Of a stretch of 64,000 bases of DNA, positions 16,856 to 25,762 are shown one piece after another. Position numbers and translations under genes: made by a program. The DNA is from Thermasporomyces composti (GTDB lineage: Bacteria > Actinomycetota > Actinomycetes > Propionibacteriales > Actinopolymorphaceae). The notes beneath the pieces were generated by a model. It saw only the letters and a program-made list of their open reading frames with translations, made no database searches and had not been told where the DNA came from. The stretch spans positions 2,604,001 to 2,668,000 of the forward strand of contig NZ_QTUC01000001.1 of the NCBI RefSeq assembly GCF_003386795.1. The letters are read 5' to 3'. How positions within the stretch are numbered: position 1 is the first letter of the stretch; each line of letters begins with the position of its first letter.

Positions 16856-17947
16856 ATGGGGACACCCTCGACGCCGCGGCGCCCTCTCGCGATCACCGCT
16901 GACGAGCACCTTCTCGACGACCTGGTCCGCCTGGCCGCCGCTGCCGGGATCACGTTGGACGTCGCTCACGACGCTGGAGCGGCGCGTCGTTGGTGGCCGC
17001 ACGCGCCCCTCATCCTCGTGGGCGCCGACGCGGTGCCGGAACTCGCCTGGAGCCGACCGTCGCGGCGTCCGGACGTCGTGGTCGTGGCTCGCGACCTCGC
17101 AGACGACCGGGAGCTGTGGGAGGGCGCCATCGCCATCGGCGCCGAGCAGGTCGTCCGCGTCGCCGACGCTGAGCAACGGCTCGTCACCTGGATGGCCGAC
17201 GCGGCGGAGGGCATCCGTTCCGAGGCCGTCACCGTCGGCGTCGTGGGCGGGCGAGGTGGCGCGGGCGCGTCGACGCTGGCCGCCGCGCTCGCGGTGACCG
17301 CCGCTCGGCACGACCGCGGCGTCCTCCTCGTCGATGGCGACCCGCTCGGCGGTGGTATCGATCTCATCCTCGGTGGTGAGGAGCACGCGGGCATGCGGTG
17401 GCCAGACCTGGTCGCCACCGAAGGGCGCGTTGGTGCGAGCGCCTTGCGTGCGGCACTACCCAGCGTCGAGCGGCTGGCTGTCCTGTCATGGGATCGGAGT
17501 GACGCCCTCGCGGTACCGCCCGCGGCGATGCGTGCCGTCCTGGGCGCGGCTCGACGTGGAGGTGACCTCGTGGTGGTCGACTTGCCCCGCCAGCTGGACG
17601 GCGCGGCGACCGAGGCGCTGTCCTTGTGCGAGACCGTCCTCGTCGTGGTCCCGGCCGAGGTGCGCGCCGTGGCGGCCGCTTCGCGGGTCGTCAAGACGTT
17701 CGCCCAGCACGCGGCTGACCTGCGGTTGGTGGTGCGCGGCCCGTCGCCGGCCGGCCTCGACGGCACGATCGTCGCCGACGCGCTGGGGCTACCCCTGGCG
17801 GGAGAACTGGCGCCGGAGCCCCGGCTCGCCATCATGCTCGAACGCGGTGAGGCGCCGGCCCGGCGAGGCAAGGGCCCCCTCGCCGTGCTGTGCCGACGTC
17901 TGCTGGGTGAGCTCGGCGTTCTGCAGCACGAGGGGCACGCGGCATGA
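16856..17947 (+). CDS. ssd: Septum-site-determining protein Ssd / CpaE-like ATPase
   Basis: The product has 363 residues. Residues ~10-115 form a receiver-like pseudo-domain; from ~125 there is a MinD/ParA-type ATPase with a deviant P-loop VGGRGGAGAST (about 130-140), DGDPLGGGIDL and DLVVVDLPRQ. This is the CpaE/Ssd type that positions or regulates the Tad pilus and in mycobacteria affects septation. The ATG at 16856 follows GTGGAGACG; an upstream in-frame GTG at 16745 is possible. Its stop overlaps the tadA ATG. It is the first gene of the Tad operon and directly follows the 6C-type RNA. Confidence 0.88.
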   Translation: MGTPSTPRRPLAITADEHLLDDLVRLAAAAGITLDVAHDAGAARRWWPHAPLILVGADAVPELAWSRPSRRPDVVVVARDLADDRELWEGAIAIGAEQVVRVADAEQRLVTWMADAAEGIRSEAVTVGVVGGRGGAGASTLAAALAVTAARHDRGVLLVDGDPLGGGIDLILGGEEHAGMRWPDLVATEGRVGASALRAALPSVERLAVLSWDRSDALAVPPAAMRAVLGAARRGGDLVVVDLPRQLDGAATEALSLCETVLVVVPAEVRAVAAASRVVKTFAQHAADLRLVVRGPSPAGLDGTIVADALGLPLAGELAPEPRLAIMLERGEAPARRGKGPLAVLCRRLLGELGVLQHEGHAA

Positions 17948-19305
17948 GCGACCACATCGTTGGTGGCTTGGTACCGCCGCAGTCGAGTCGTCCCCGCGGG
18001 CGGCCACCTCAGGCGATGCCTTCCCAGGTCCACGTGGCTCCTCGGGTCCGATCCGCGCGACCGGGGTCAGCCCGTTCACCACGCACCAGCCTCGACGGAT
18101 CCGGCCGCGCGAGCTCCGAAGATGTCAAGCAGAACTTGCTTCACCGCGTCAGAGCCATCCTCGCCGCGCAGAAGGCGCAACCCACCCCGGCTCGGGTCGC
18201 CGCAGCGCTACGCGCGGAAGGAGCCTTGCTCGGTGACGCCGCCGTGTTGGAGATCGTGGAGGCGCTGCGGCGCGAGATCGTCGGCTTCGGGGTGCTCGAA
18301 CCACTCCTGGCTCTCCCAGGCGTGACCGACGTGCTCGTTCACGGTCCCGAACAGGTCTGGATCGACCGCGGTCACGGTCTGGAACGGACGGCGGTGACGT
18401 TCGACGATGACGCGGCTGTGCGTCGGCTCGCCCAGCGGTTGGCGGCGACCGCAGATCGGCGACTCGACGACGCCACCCCCTTCGTCGACGCGCGCCTTCC
18501 CGACGGCACGCGGTTCCACGCCATCCTGGCGCCCGTCTCCACGAAGGGCACGTGCATCTCCCTCCGTTTGCCTCGACGGAAGGTGTACACGCTCGACGAG
18601 CTCGTGCGAAACGGCGCTGTTCCTCGCGCGGGTGCCGACCTGCTCGGCCAGGTTGTGGCGGCCAGGCTCGCTTTCCTGGTCTCGGGTGGGACGGGCGTTG
18701 GCAAGACCACCTTGCTCTCTACGCTCCTGTCGATGGTCCCCGACCATGAACGCCTGGTTCTCGTGGAGGATTCCGGCGAACTGTCTCCTCAGCATCCGAA
18801 CGTCGTCCATCTCGAGGCGCGTCCACCCAACGTCGAGGGCGTCGGTGAGATCACGGTCCGCACGCTCGTCCGTCAGGCGCTGCGGATGCGTCCGGACCGC
18901 CTTGTCGTCGGCGAGGTGCGCGGCGGCGAGGTAGTCGATCTCCTGAGCGCCATGAACACCGGTCACGAGGGAGGATGCGGCACTCTGCACGCCAACTCCG
19001 CCAGTGAGGTACCCGCCAGGGTCGAGGCCCTGGGCGTGACGGCTGGTCTGGATCGGGCGGCGGTGCATAGCCAGCTCGCGGCGGCGGTCGACGTCGTCAT
19101 CCACCTCGTCCGTGCACGTGACGGCCGTCGTCGGGTCGCCGAGCTGTGCGTGTTCGAGCGGACATCCACGGGGTTCGTGCGGGCGCTTCCCGCCGTGACG
19201 TTCGGCGCCCAGGGGCAGGTGTCGCACGGGCCGGGCTGGTCCCGACTTGACGACCTGCTCCGCCACCGTGGGCTCGGCGGGCTGGGTGGTGAGCCCACGC
19301 CATGA
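17944..19305 (+). CDS. tadA: Tad pilus secretion ATPase TadA/CpaF
   Basis: The product has 453 residues. After a ~60-residue disordered Arg/Pro/Ser-rich N-terminus comes an N-terminal domain (VLEIVEALRREIVGFGVLEP, LLALPGVTDVLVHGP), then the ATPase: Walker A GGTGVGKTT (about 248-256), LVEDSGEL, the His-box region and RPDRLVVGEVRG (Asp and Walker B area), and MNTGHEGGCGTLHAN. It is the cytoplasmic hexameric motor for Flp pilus assembly. Both ends are coupled by ATGA overlaps to ssd and tadB. Confidence 0.95.
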   Translation: MSDHIVGGLVPPQSSRPRGRPPQAMPSQVHVAPRVRSARPGSARSPRTSLDGSGRASSEDVKQNLLHRVRAILAAQKAQPTPARVAAALRAEGALLGDAAVLEIVEALRREIVGFGVLEPLLALPGVTDVLVHGPEQVWIDRGHGLERTAVTFDDDAAVRRLAQRLAATADRRLDDATPFVDARLPDGTRFHAILAPVSTKGTCISLRLPRRKVYTLDELVRNGAVPRAGADLLGQVVAARLAFLVSGGTGVGKTTLLSTLLSMVPDHERLVLVEDSGELSPQHPNVVHLEARPPNVEGVGEITVRTLVRQALRMRPDRLVVGEVRGGEVVDLLSAMNTGHEGGCGTLHANSASEVPARVEALGVTAGLDRAAVHSQLAAAVDVVIHLVRARDGRRRVAELCVFERTSTGFVRALPAVTFGAQGQVSHGPGWSRLDDLLRHRGLGGLGGEPTP

Positions 19306-20045
19306 GCACCGCCGTCGTGGCTGTTCTCGCCTTCGCCGTCGCCGCCGCTGTGGCGATCCCGGAACCACCGAGGTCCTTGCTCCGTCGACGCTTGGGGAGT
19401 GTGGGCCGGCCCATGGACGGCGTCGGGCGGGGCGGGCTCGTAGCCGCCGGGCGCGAACGTGTCCGGCGAGCGTGGAGGAGGTGGCGTCGACGTCACCGGC
19501 CGGATGAGCACGACGCCTCCATGCTCGAGGTCTGTGACATCCTCGCCGCCGAGCTTCGAGCTGGGCGGGATCCGACGACGGCGTTGGCAGCAGCCGCCGT
19601 GGTTCGCTCAGAGCTCGAAACCGTCGCCCGGGTGAGCCGTCTGGGCGGCGACGTCGCTGCGGCACTCCGTGAGGCGGCGCTCCGGGAGGAAGCCGCGACG
19701 TGCGCCGCGTCCATGGATCGTCTCGCGACGGCATGGACAGTCGCCACCACCAGCGGAGCAGGGCTCGCCGTGGTCCTCGATCGGGTCGCCGCCGAGATCC
19801 GGGTCGTGCGGGCGCTGCGTCACGAAGTCGCCGCCCAGCTCGCTGGCCCCCGAGCCAGTGCCCGCTTGCTCGCCGCGCTTCCGCTGCTCGGGGTGGCTGT
19901 GGGGTGGGGAGCCGGTACTGATCCGCTCTCCTTCCTCCTCGGCACGCCTGTCGGCTTCGGGTGCCTCGTCGTCGGTGGCGCCCTCGCGGTGCTCGGACTG
20001 GTCTGGGTCGAGCGTCTCGCCAAGGCGGCAGAGCCTGGACCATGA
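19302..20045 (+). CDS. tadB: Tad inner-membrane protein TadB
   Basis: The product has 247 residues with a type II secretion F (GspF-like) domain. It has an N-terminal helix (STAVVAVLAFAVAAAVAI), an Arg-rich loop, the cytoplasmic helical bundle (CDILAAELRAGRDPTTAL to ATTSGAGLAVVLDRV), and two C-terminal membrane helices. TadB and TadC form the inner-membrane platform on which TadA acts. It is ATGA-coupled to tadA upstream and to a small Arg-rich frame downstream. Confidence 0.88.
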   Translation: MSTAVVAVLAFAVAAAVAIPEPPRSLLRRRLGSVGRPMDGVGRGGLVAAGRERVRRAWRRWRRRHRPDEHDASMLEVCDILAAELRAGRDPTTALAAAAVVRSELETVARVSRLGGDVAAALREAALREEAATCAASMDRLATAWTVATTSGAGLAVVLDRVAAEIRVVRALRHEVAAQLAGPRASARLLAALPLLGVAVGWGAGTDPLSFLLGTPVGFGCLVVGGALAVLGLVWVERLAKAAEPGP

Positions 20046-20221
20046 GCACCTCACCACGACGACGCGCTCTGATCTCGGACGTCCGTGCCGGCGGCCGACG
20101 TCGCGCCGAGAGCGGGCGTCGCGGCAGGAGCTGGTGGCGTGGCAGGAGCTGGCGGCGTCGCAGGCGAACCAGGAAATCGACGTCGCCAGGGGCGGGCGTC
20201 GCGAGGGGACGGATGTCATGA
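20042..20221 (+). CDS. Arg-rich micro-ORF coupled between tadB and tadC
   Basis: This 59-codon frame starts in the ATGA that ends tadB and stops in the ATGA that begins tadC, so it continues the operon's overlap chain exactly. The product is extremely basic (about one third Arg) with an RGRSWWRGRSW internal duplication and no recognised domain. It may be a real small protein, a translational bridge carrying ribosomes across the 172-bp gap, or a chance frame. The alternative is that tadC starts earlier at an internal GTG in its own frame. No separate ribosome site is visible. Confidence 0.45.
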   Translation: MSTSPRRRALISDVRAGGRRRAESGRRGRSWWRGRSWRRRRRTRKSTSPGAGVARGRMS

Positions 20222-20997
20222 GCGTCGTTGCGGCTCTGCTCGTCGGTCTCGCAGTCTTCGTCTGGTCCGGGCCTCGCACGGGGCCGAGACGGCTGCGCCG
20301 ACTGGCCTCGCGGTCGTCCCTTCAAGCCTCGTTCGCACCGGCCAGCGTTGTGGCACCCGAACACCCGCGCCAGCACCTGGGACCACGACGCCAGGGGCTG
20401 TCGCCGTGGTCGCGTTGGAGCGGCGCGGCACTCGCCGGGGTCGCCGCCGGCACACTGGTCGGCGGGCTGTCCGGGCTCGTCGTCGGGATCGTCGTCGCCG
20501 TCGGTGTCGGCTGGGCGGTCGCACGACTCGCGCCACGGGACGAGCGGGTCCGCCGCGAGCGCCTTCTGGCCGACCTGCCGTTCGCCGCTGATCTCCTCGT
20601 CGCGTGTCTCCGCGCCGGCGTGTCGCCGGTGCAGGCCCTCGAGACAGTGGCCGCTGGACTGGGCGGCCCACTCGGCGACGAGCTCGCGTCCGTGGCTCGC
20701 ACGATGCGCCTTGGAGCGGACGCCTCGGTCGCCTGGGCCCGATTCCTCGACCAACCCGATCTGGCGCCGTTCGGTCGAGCCATGAGCCGAGCGTGGGAGA
20801 CGGGAGCACCGCTCGCCGACACGCTCAGCCGGCTCGCCGACGACGCTCGCCTCGCTCGACGTGTGAGCGCCGAGCAGCGAGCCCGAGCGGTCGGTGTGAA
20901 GGCCGCTGCCCCTCTGGGACTCTGTTTCCTTCCGGCGTTCGTGCTCGTGGGCATCGTGCCCCTGGTCGCGAGCGCGGTCGCCGGCCTCGTGGGTTGA
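20218..20997 (+). CDS. tadC: Tad inner-membrane protein TadC
   Basis: The product has 259 residues, the second GspF-like platform protein. There is an N-terminal helix (VVAALLVGLAVFVWSG), a helix pair near residues 68-100 (LAGVAAGTLVGGLSGL, VGIVVAVGVGWAVA), the cytoplasmic bundle (LLADLPFAADLLVACLRAGV to WETGAPLADTLSRLAD) and a final membrane helix. The ATG overlaps the micro-ORF stop; GAGGGGAC lies 8-13 bp upstream. After it there is a 221-bp space before the pilin gene. Confidence 0.88.
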   Translation: MSVVAALLVGLAVFVWSGPRTGPRRLRRLASRSSLQASFAPASVVAPEHPRQHLGPRRQGLSPWSRWSGAALAGVAAGTLVGGLSGLVVGIVVAVGVGWAVARLAPRDERVRRERLLADLPFAADLLVACLRAGVSPVQALETVAAGLGGPLGDELASVARTMRLGADASVAWARFLDQPDLAPFGRAMSRAWETGAPLADTLSRLADDARLARRVSAEQRARAVGVKAAAPLGLCFLPAFVLVGIVPLVASAVAGLVG

Positions 20998-21218
20998 GCA
21001 CTCCTGGATCACCGACGGCTTGCGTGCCAGGCGCGACGTCATCCACAGAGTCGGCAGGCGGCGGCGCTGTCCCCAGACCACCACGTGCGGCCAGCGGTCT
21101 TAGACGTGGTTACGGGATCGTCGAACCGCGCCAGTTCCACGCGCCCGACCCGGCCGGTAGCCGGTCGTCGACAACGGTCCATCGTCGCTTCGACGACGTA
21201 TCAGAAAGGACGGTGCTC

Positions 21219-21395
21219 ATGCGTCGAGCACGACCCCGCCGCCACGACGAGCGGGGCATGACCACGGCCGAGTACGCCATCGGCACAGTCGCCGCCGCCA
21301 GCTTCGCCGCCTTGCTCATCAAGCTGTTGACGAGTGACAAGGTTCGACAACTTCTCCTTGACGTCATCACGTCCGCGCTCAGCTTGGGCGGTTGA
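21219..21395 (+). CDS. DUF4244 Flp-like pilin
   Basis: The product has 58 residues. It has a short basic leader (RRARPRRHDERG) followed by MTTAEYAIGTVAAASFAALLIKLL, the type IV/Flp prepilin pattern with Glu at +5 after the cleavage Gly and a long hydrophobic helix. DUF4244 proteins take the pilin position in actinobacterial tad loci. ATG 21219 has AAAGGA at proper distance; the GTG two codons earlier is too close. No prepilin peptidase (TadV) gene is seen in this window. Confidence 0.9.
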   Translation: MRRARPRRHDERGMTTAEYAIGTVAAASFAALLIKLLTSDKVRQLLLDVITSALSLGG

Positions 21396-21463
21396 TCGTG
21401 GGGGCGGTCGGGCCGAGCTGGCGGACCGGCCGCCCACCGATCCTCGCTCGTAAGGAGGTCTCA

Positions 21464-21892
21464 GTGCGATCGACGACATGGTCGTCGCGGCCGACGCGAG
21501 CGGAGCCGTCCGGGCGGCGAGAGCACGGCATGGTGACCGTCGAGACGGCTCTGGCGCTGGCGGCTCTCGTGGTCGTCACGGCCGGCATGGCCTGGGTCGT
21601 GTCACTGGTCGCGACGCAAGCGCGGTGCGTCGACGCGGCGCGCGACACGGCGCGCGCGATCGCGCGTGGGGAGTCGTCCGCGGCGAGCCAGGCCGAAGGC
21701 AGGCGTAGCGCGCCTGCCGGAGCCGACATCGCGGTCCAGGTCGCGGACGACGTCGTGACCGTGGAGGTCTCGGTCGAGGCCCGGCCGCCCTGGCCGGTGC
21801 TCTCCCACCTGCCTGGCGTACCGGTCAGCGGTCGCGCGGTCGTCGCGCTGGAACCAGGACACCCTGACCCGCTCACCGCACCGGACCGGTGA
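21464..21892 (+). CDS. TadE-like pseudopilin
   Basis: The product has 142 residues. A 23-residue basic leader ends in REHG followed by MVTVETALALAALVVVTAG, the TadE prepilin motif (Glu at +5). The mature part is a single anchor helix with a ~95-residue domain containing one Cys, which may pair between subunits. The GTG start is well supported by AAGGAGG at 21452-21458. The position equals Rv3655c in M. tuberculosis. It is followed after 7 bp by a TadG-like gene. Confidence 0.85.
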   Translation: MRSTTWSSRPTRAEPSGRREHGMVTVETALALAALVVVTAGMAWVVSLVATQARCVDAARDTARAIARGESSAASQAEGRRSAPAGADIAVQVADDVVTVEVSVEARPPWPVLSHLPGVPVSGRAVVALEPGHPDPLTAPDR

Positions 21893-21899
21893 CGCCACC

Positions 21900-22700
21900 A
21901 TGACCGGTGAGACGGGTGACGTCATGTCCGGTAGGGCCAGGCTTGGTGACGCGGTGCCTGATGACGCCGTGCCTGATCTTGCTGTGTCTGATGTCGCTGT
22001 GCCTGGTGACGCCCTGCCTGGTGACACCTCGCCCGGTGCCGTGGTCCGAGCCAACGAGCGCGGCAGCGGCGCGCTGCTGGCGATCGCGATGGCGTGCGTC
22101 CTCGTCGTCAGCGGGCTTGCCGCCTCGACTCTCGTCGCCCTCGTGGTGGCCCGCCGGCACGCGAGCACGGCGGCCGAGATGGCGGCGCTCTCAGCGGCGG
22201 CGCACCCGGTGGACCAGATGGGGTCGGCCTGTGCCACAGCACGGCGGATCGCCCGAGCACACCAGGCGGTCCTGGACTCCTGCGCGGTCGACGGCCTGAC
22301 GGTCGACGTCGTCGTGGCGACCCGCCCGCGCACGGCCCTCGGTCGCGTGGTCGTCGTGCGTTCCCGGGCGCGTGCCGGCCGCGTCACGGTTCTCGACATC
22401 GAGCCCGCTCGTCCGGACCCACAGCTGGCTCGTCGGGGGTGGTCATCGCCCGTCACTCGGGCGACGCCGAACCCGGCGCTCCCGCCAGGAGCACGTCCAG
22501 CAGTCGAACCGCACCCGCCTTGTCGAGGGGGTTGTTCCCATTCCCGCACTTGGGGGACTGGACACAGGAGGGGCAGCCGTCGGCACAGCCGCAGCCGGCG
22601 ATCGCGTCTCGGGTCGCGCGAAGCCAGTCGGCGGCGGCGTCGTAACCTCGTTCGGCGAAGCCGGCGCCACCGGGGTGGCCGTCGTAGACGAAGACCGTGA
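21900..22700 (+). CDS. TadE/TadG-like protein with runaway C-terminus
   Basis: The frame has 266 codons. Residues ~17-46 are six degenerate DAVPD-type pentapeptide repeats. A TadG-like anchor follows (ERGSGALLAIAMACVLVVSG, then AAEMAALSAAAHP) and a short domain with two Cys, as in Rv3654c-type proteins. Beyond about residue 184 the frame runs 248 bp antisense into the 3' end of the helicase gene, and the translation becomes Arg/Ser-rich without conserved features. The native stop therefore seems lost, or the tail is functionless. Start choice is uncertain (ATG 21900 or 21924). Confidence 0.7.
   Translation: MTGETGDVMSGRARLGDAVPDDAVPDLAVSDVAVPGDALPGDTSPGAVVRANERGSGALLAIAMACVLVVSGLAASTLVALVVARRHASTAAEMAALSAAAHPVDQMGSACATARRIARAHQAVLDSCAVDGLTVDVVVATRPRTALGRVVVVRSRARAGRVTVLDIEPARPDPQLARRGWSSPVTRATPNPALPPGARPAVEPHPPCRGGCSHSRTWGTGHRRGSRRHSRSRRSRLGSREASRRRRRNLVRRSRRHRGGRRRRRP
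21948..22037 (+). repeat. Six degenerate 15-bp repeats coding DAVPD-like units
   Basis: Units of the form GACGCGGTGCCTGAT run six times without gaps, encoding DAVPD, DAVPD, LAVSD, VAVPG, DALPG, DTSPG. They sit in the N-terminal segment of the TadG-like protein, just before the membrane helix. Confidence 0.8.
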
Positions 22701-24924
22701 CCCGCCCGGTATCGGGGTGCAGCCCAGTCGAGACACCCCCGATGTCCCACCGGTCACAGGTCGCGAACAGCGGAAGCAGGCCGATGGACGCGTGCTCGGC
22801 GGCGTGCGCGGCCCCAGGAACCTCCCGCGACGACAGTCCGGCCTCCGCGAGCTGCTCGTCCGACACCGTCCACCAGACGGCGCGGGTCCGCAGCCTGCGT
22901 GGCGGGAGGTCGAGCGGCACCTCGCCGAGCACCTCGCCCGTCACCAGGGCGCGACGCAGGTACGACACCACCCGGCTCTCGACGGCGACCGATCCGAAGT
23001 CCAACGTGGCGGGGCCCCAGTCGGTGTGGCGCTCGGACTCCAGGATCTCGATATCGGTCACCTCGCGCGCCGTCGTCGTGTAGTCGGGGTCAGCGGCCTC
23101 GACGATCGCCACGGCGGACTCCAGGTCCAGCTCGCGCACGACGTACGTCTCACCCTGGTGGAGGTACACCGCGCCGGTGTGCGCCGTGGTGTGTGCGGCG
23201 TCGGCGTCGACGGTGCCGAGCAGCCGGCCGGTCGAGCCCTCGACCAGCCGGACCTGCTCCCCACCCACGGACCGGATGTCGGCGAGGTCGCAGGCTCGGT
23301 CGCGGCGGGTCCAGAACCAGCCCTGAGGTCGCCGCCGCACTTTGCCCTCGGCCTGAAGTTCCTCGATCGCCGCTCGCGCCGACGGTCCGAACTGGTCCAG
23401 GTCGGCGTCGGTGAGTGGGAGCTCGGCGGCCGCAGCCGCCAGGTGCGGTTTGACGACGTAGGGGTTGTCGGGATCGAGGACGGTCGACTCGACCGGAGGT
23501 CCGAAGATCGCCTCCGGATGATGGACGAGATACGTGTCGAGTGGGTCATCCCGAGCGATGAAGACCGCGAGGGCTCCTCGGCCGTCCCGGCCGGCGCGAC
23601 CCGCCTGCTGCCAGAGGGAAGCTCGGGTGCCCGGATACCCGGCGACGAGCACGGCGTCCAAGCCCGCGATGTCGACCCCGAGCTCGAGCGCGTTGGTCGC
23701 CGCGACGCCGAGGAGCCGTGCGTCCTGCAGGGCTTGTTCGAGCTCGCGACGGTCTTCACGCAGGTAGCCGGAGCGGTAGGCGGCGATGCGCGACGCCAGC
23801 TCGGGGGAGACCTCCGCCACGTGGTTCCGGGCCTGCAAGGCGACCACTTCCGCGCCCCGGCGCGAGCGGATGAAGGCGACGGTGCGCACGCCGTCCACGA
23901 CGAGATCGGCGAGGAGGTCGGCCGTCTCGGCGGTCGCGCTGCGCCGGACGGGAGCACCCCGCTCCCCGGTGAACTGGGTGAGCGGTGGCTCCCAGAGCGC
24001 GAAAGCGAGCCCGCCGTGCGGGGAGGCGTCCTCGGTCACCGCCGTGACCGGTAGACCGGTCAGCCGGCTCGCCGACACCGCCGGCTCCGACACCGTGGCC
24101 GAAGCCAGCACGAAGACCGGGTCCGCTCCGTAGTGGGCGCACAGCCGACGCAGTCGACGCAGCACCTGGGCGACGTGGGATCCGAACACCCCCCGGTAGT
24201 GGTGGCACTCGTCGACCACGACGTAGCGCAGCGACCCGAGGAACTTCGCCCAGCGGCTGTGCCCGGGGAGCACGGACCGGTGCAGCATGTCGGGGTTGGT
24301 GAGGACGTAGGCCGCGTGGTCGCGAGCCCAGTCGCGTTCCTCCCGCGTGCTGTCGCCGTCGCAGGTGATGGCGGGCACCTCCGGTCCGCCGAGCGTCGAG
24401 ACCACGCGGAGCTGGTCCGCCGCGAGCGCCTTCGTGGGCGCGAGGTAGAGAGCGGTGGGCCCGCGCCGGCGGGTTCGGCGTGGTTGTGTCGACGCCACGG
24501 CCGTCAGGACCGGCAGCAGGTAGCCGAGGGACTTCCCCGAGGCGGTTCCGGTGGCGAGGACGGTGTGCACGCCCGACCGGACCAGCTCGGCCGCGGCTAC
24601 CTGGTGCCGCCACGGTCGCTCGACGCCGTGGTCCCGAAGTCGCTTCACCAGCCAGTCAGGGACCCAGGCCGGCCACTCCTCGGCCTGGCCGGGGCGAGCC
24701 GGCACCCACTCCACGTGGGTGACGCGGGACGCGCGGCGACCCCGGGTCAGGCGCCGCACCAGGTCCTCAGGTCCGTGCCGGTCCGTACCAGAGGTCGCTG
24801 CCTGGGCTGATCCGTCCCGGGAGACGTCGTCTGCCCCAGTCGCTGGCAAAGCGTCGTCCAGGGCGTAACCCGAACCACGACTCGATCGATGGGATTGGCG
24901 TGACGGCACGATCGCCAGTGTCAC
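22453..24924 (-). CDS. DEAD/DEAH-box helicase with DUF1998 domain
   Basis: The product has about 823 residues, an Rv3649/YprA (MrfA)-type superfamily 2 helicase. Seen in order: TGTASGKS Walker A (about 125-132), TALYLAPTKALAADQ (Ia), VVVDECHHY (II), VLASATVSEP (III), FIRSRRGAEVVA and NALELGVDIAGLD with QQAGRAGRDGR (V-VI), then the C-terminal DUF1998/MZB domain with a four-Cys cluster CGCADGCPSCVQSPKC. MrfA homologues act in repair of mitomycin-type damage. GTG 24924 is a compromise start; a downstream one near RLTRGRRASRVTH is possible. The 3' end overlaps the TadG-like frame. Confidence 0.9.
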   Translation of the reverse strand: MTLAIVPSRQSHRSSRGSGYALDDALPATGADDVSRDGSAQAATSGTDRHGPEDLVRRLTRGRRASRVTHVEWVPARPGQAEEWPAWVPDWLVKRLRDHGVERPWRHQVAAAELVRSGVHTVLATGTASGKSLGYLLPVLTAVASTQPRRTRRRGPTALYLAPTKALAADQLRVVSTLGGPEVPAITCDGDSTREERDWARDHAAYVLTNPDMLHRSVLPGHSRWAKFLGSLRYVVVDECHHYRGVFGSHVAQVLRRLRRLCAHYGADPVFVLASATVSEPAVSASRLTGLPVTAVTEDASPHGGLAFALWEPPLTQFTGERGAPVRRSATAETADLLADLVVDGVRTVAFIRSRRGAEVVALQARNHVAEVSPELASRIAAYRSGYLREDRRELEQALQDARLLGVAATNALELGVDIAGLDAVLVAGYPGTRASLWQQAGRAGRDGRGALAVFIARDDPLDTYLVHHPEAIFGPPVESTVLDPDNPYVVKPHLAAAAAELPLTDADLDQFGPSARAAIEELQAEGKVRRRPQGWFWTRRDRACDLADIRSVGGEQVRLVEGSTGRLLGTVDADAAHTTAHTGAVYLHQGETYVVRELDLESAVAIVEAADPDYTTTAREVTDIEILESERHTDWGPATLDFGSVAVESRVVSYLRRALVTGEVLGEVPLDLPPRRLRTRAVWWTVSDEQLAEAGLSSREVPGAAHAAEHASIGLLPLFATCDRWDIGGVSTGLHPDTGRVTVFVYDGHPGGAGFAERGYDAAADWLRATRDAIAGCGCADGCPSCVQSPKCGNGNNPLDKAGAVRLLDVLLAGAPGSASPE

Positions 24925-25066
24925 ACGGTGGGGCCCCGCGGTCCGACCAGGGCGTCGTAGCGCGGAGCACACCACGAGTCCCGCCCTTGGCGGGATTTGC
25001 GGCCTTCTAGATGATTGAATGCCTCTGCGGCCGGGGGACGTCGGTGTGACGGGCTGGAGGAGCTTC

Positions 25067-25408
25067 GTGGACCTTTCTCTCTCAAACCACCCTGCGGGCG
25101 ACCACATGGTGATCGAGGTCGGCGGCGAGATCGACGTCTACACCGCGCCACGGCTCCGAGAGAAGATCGTGGAGCTGGTGAACGCTGGCCACCACCACCT
25201 GATCGTCGACATGGAGGGGGTCGACTTCCTCGACTCGACCGGCCTCGGCGTGCTGGTGGGCGGCCTCAAGCGGGTCCGCGGGCAAGAGGGGACGCTGCGT
25301 ATCGTCTGTACGCAGGAGCGTCTGCTGAAGATCTTCCGGATTACTGGTCTGACCAAGGTCTTCCCGATCCACGACTCGGTGGAGGAGGCCATCGGGGCGA
25401 AGACGTGA
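25067..25408 (+). CDS. STAS anti-sigma factor antagonist (BldG/RsbV type)
   Basis: The product has 113 residues, a single STAS domain: [40 protein letters not shown] with the phosphorylatable Ser in DSTG (about residue 58), and a C-terminal helix. Such proteins release sigma factors by binding anti-sigma kinases when unphosphorylated; the sequence resembles actinomycete BldG. GTG 25067 is supported by GGAGGAG five bases upstream. No kinase partner is in the window. It is divergent from the DUF1998 helicase. Confidence 0.9.
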   Translation: MDLSLSNHPAGDHMVIEVGGEIDVYTAPRLREKIVELVNAGHHHLIVDMEGVDFLDSTGLGVLVGGLKRVRGQEGTLRIVCTQERLLKIFRITGLTKVFPIHDSVEEAIGAKT

Positions 25409-25762
25409 GCGTCGGCCGGGCGCGTCGGTCGCGCCACGTGAGCGTTCGTGGGGGCCGCGTCCCCGATGGCTGAGCGTGTCGCGCTAAACTCCCGCCCGCC
25501 CCGGGTTACGGATCCGGTGGTGCATGCTGCCTGTGCGCCTCCGGCGTTTCCGGCCGGTATCGACCCTTGTGGGACGTGGGCGACGCCTCACACAACACGT
25601 GGGCCTCACCTCGCGTCCGGCTGGGTTGGCAGGCGCAAGCAGAGCAGGACGACAGGCGCTCGCCAGGCCGGATAGCGCTGGGGTGGGCGGCCCTGTCCGC
25701 GCGGCCCGTACGTTGTGATGTCACGAAGGGGGCTCCAGGAGGCCCCCGCCCAAGGAGGACGA
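25409..25762. other. Intergenic region before hppA
   Basis: The 354 bp between the STAS gene and hppA contain no credible gene. A hairpin GGGGGC-tccaggag-GCCCCC (25728-25747) sits just before the hppA ribosome site AAGGAGG and could modulate translation or read-through. The hppA promoter should be here; no clear consensus boxes are seen. Confidence 0.45.

Noticed and set aside
18208-21084. A 958-codon open frame on the minus strand opposite tadA-tadC
   Set aside because: It is a product of GC-rich codon bias opposite well-recognised Tad genes; its translation is Arg/Pro/Gly-rich with no domain.
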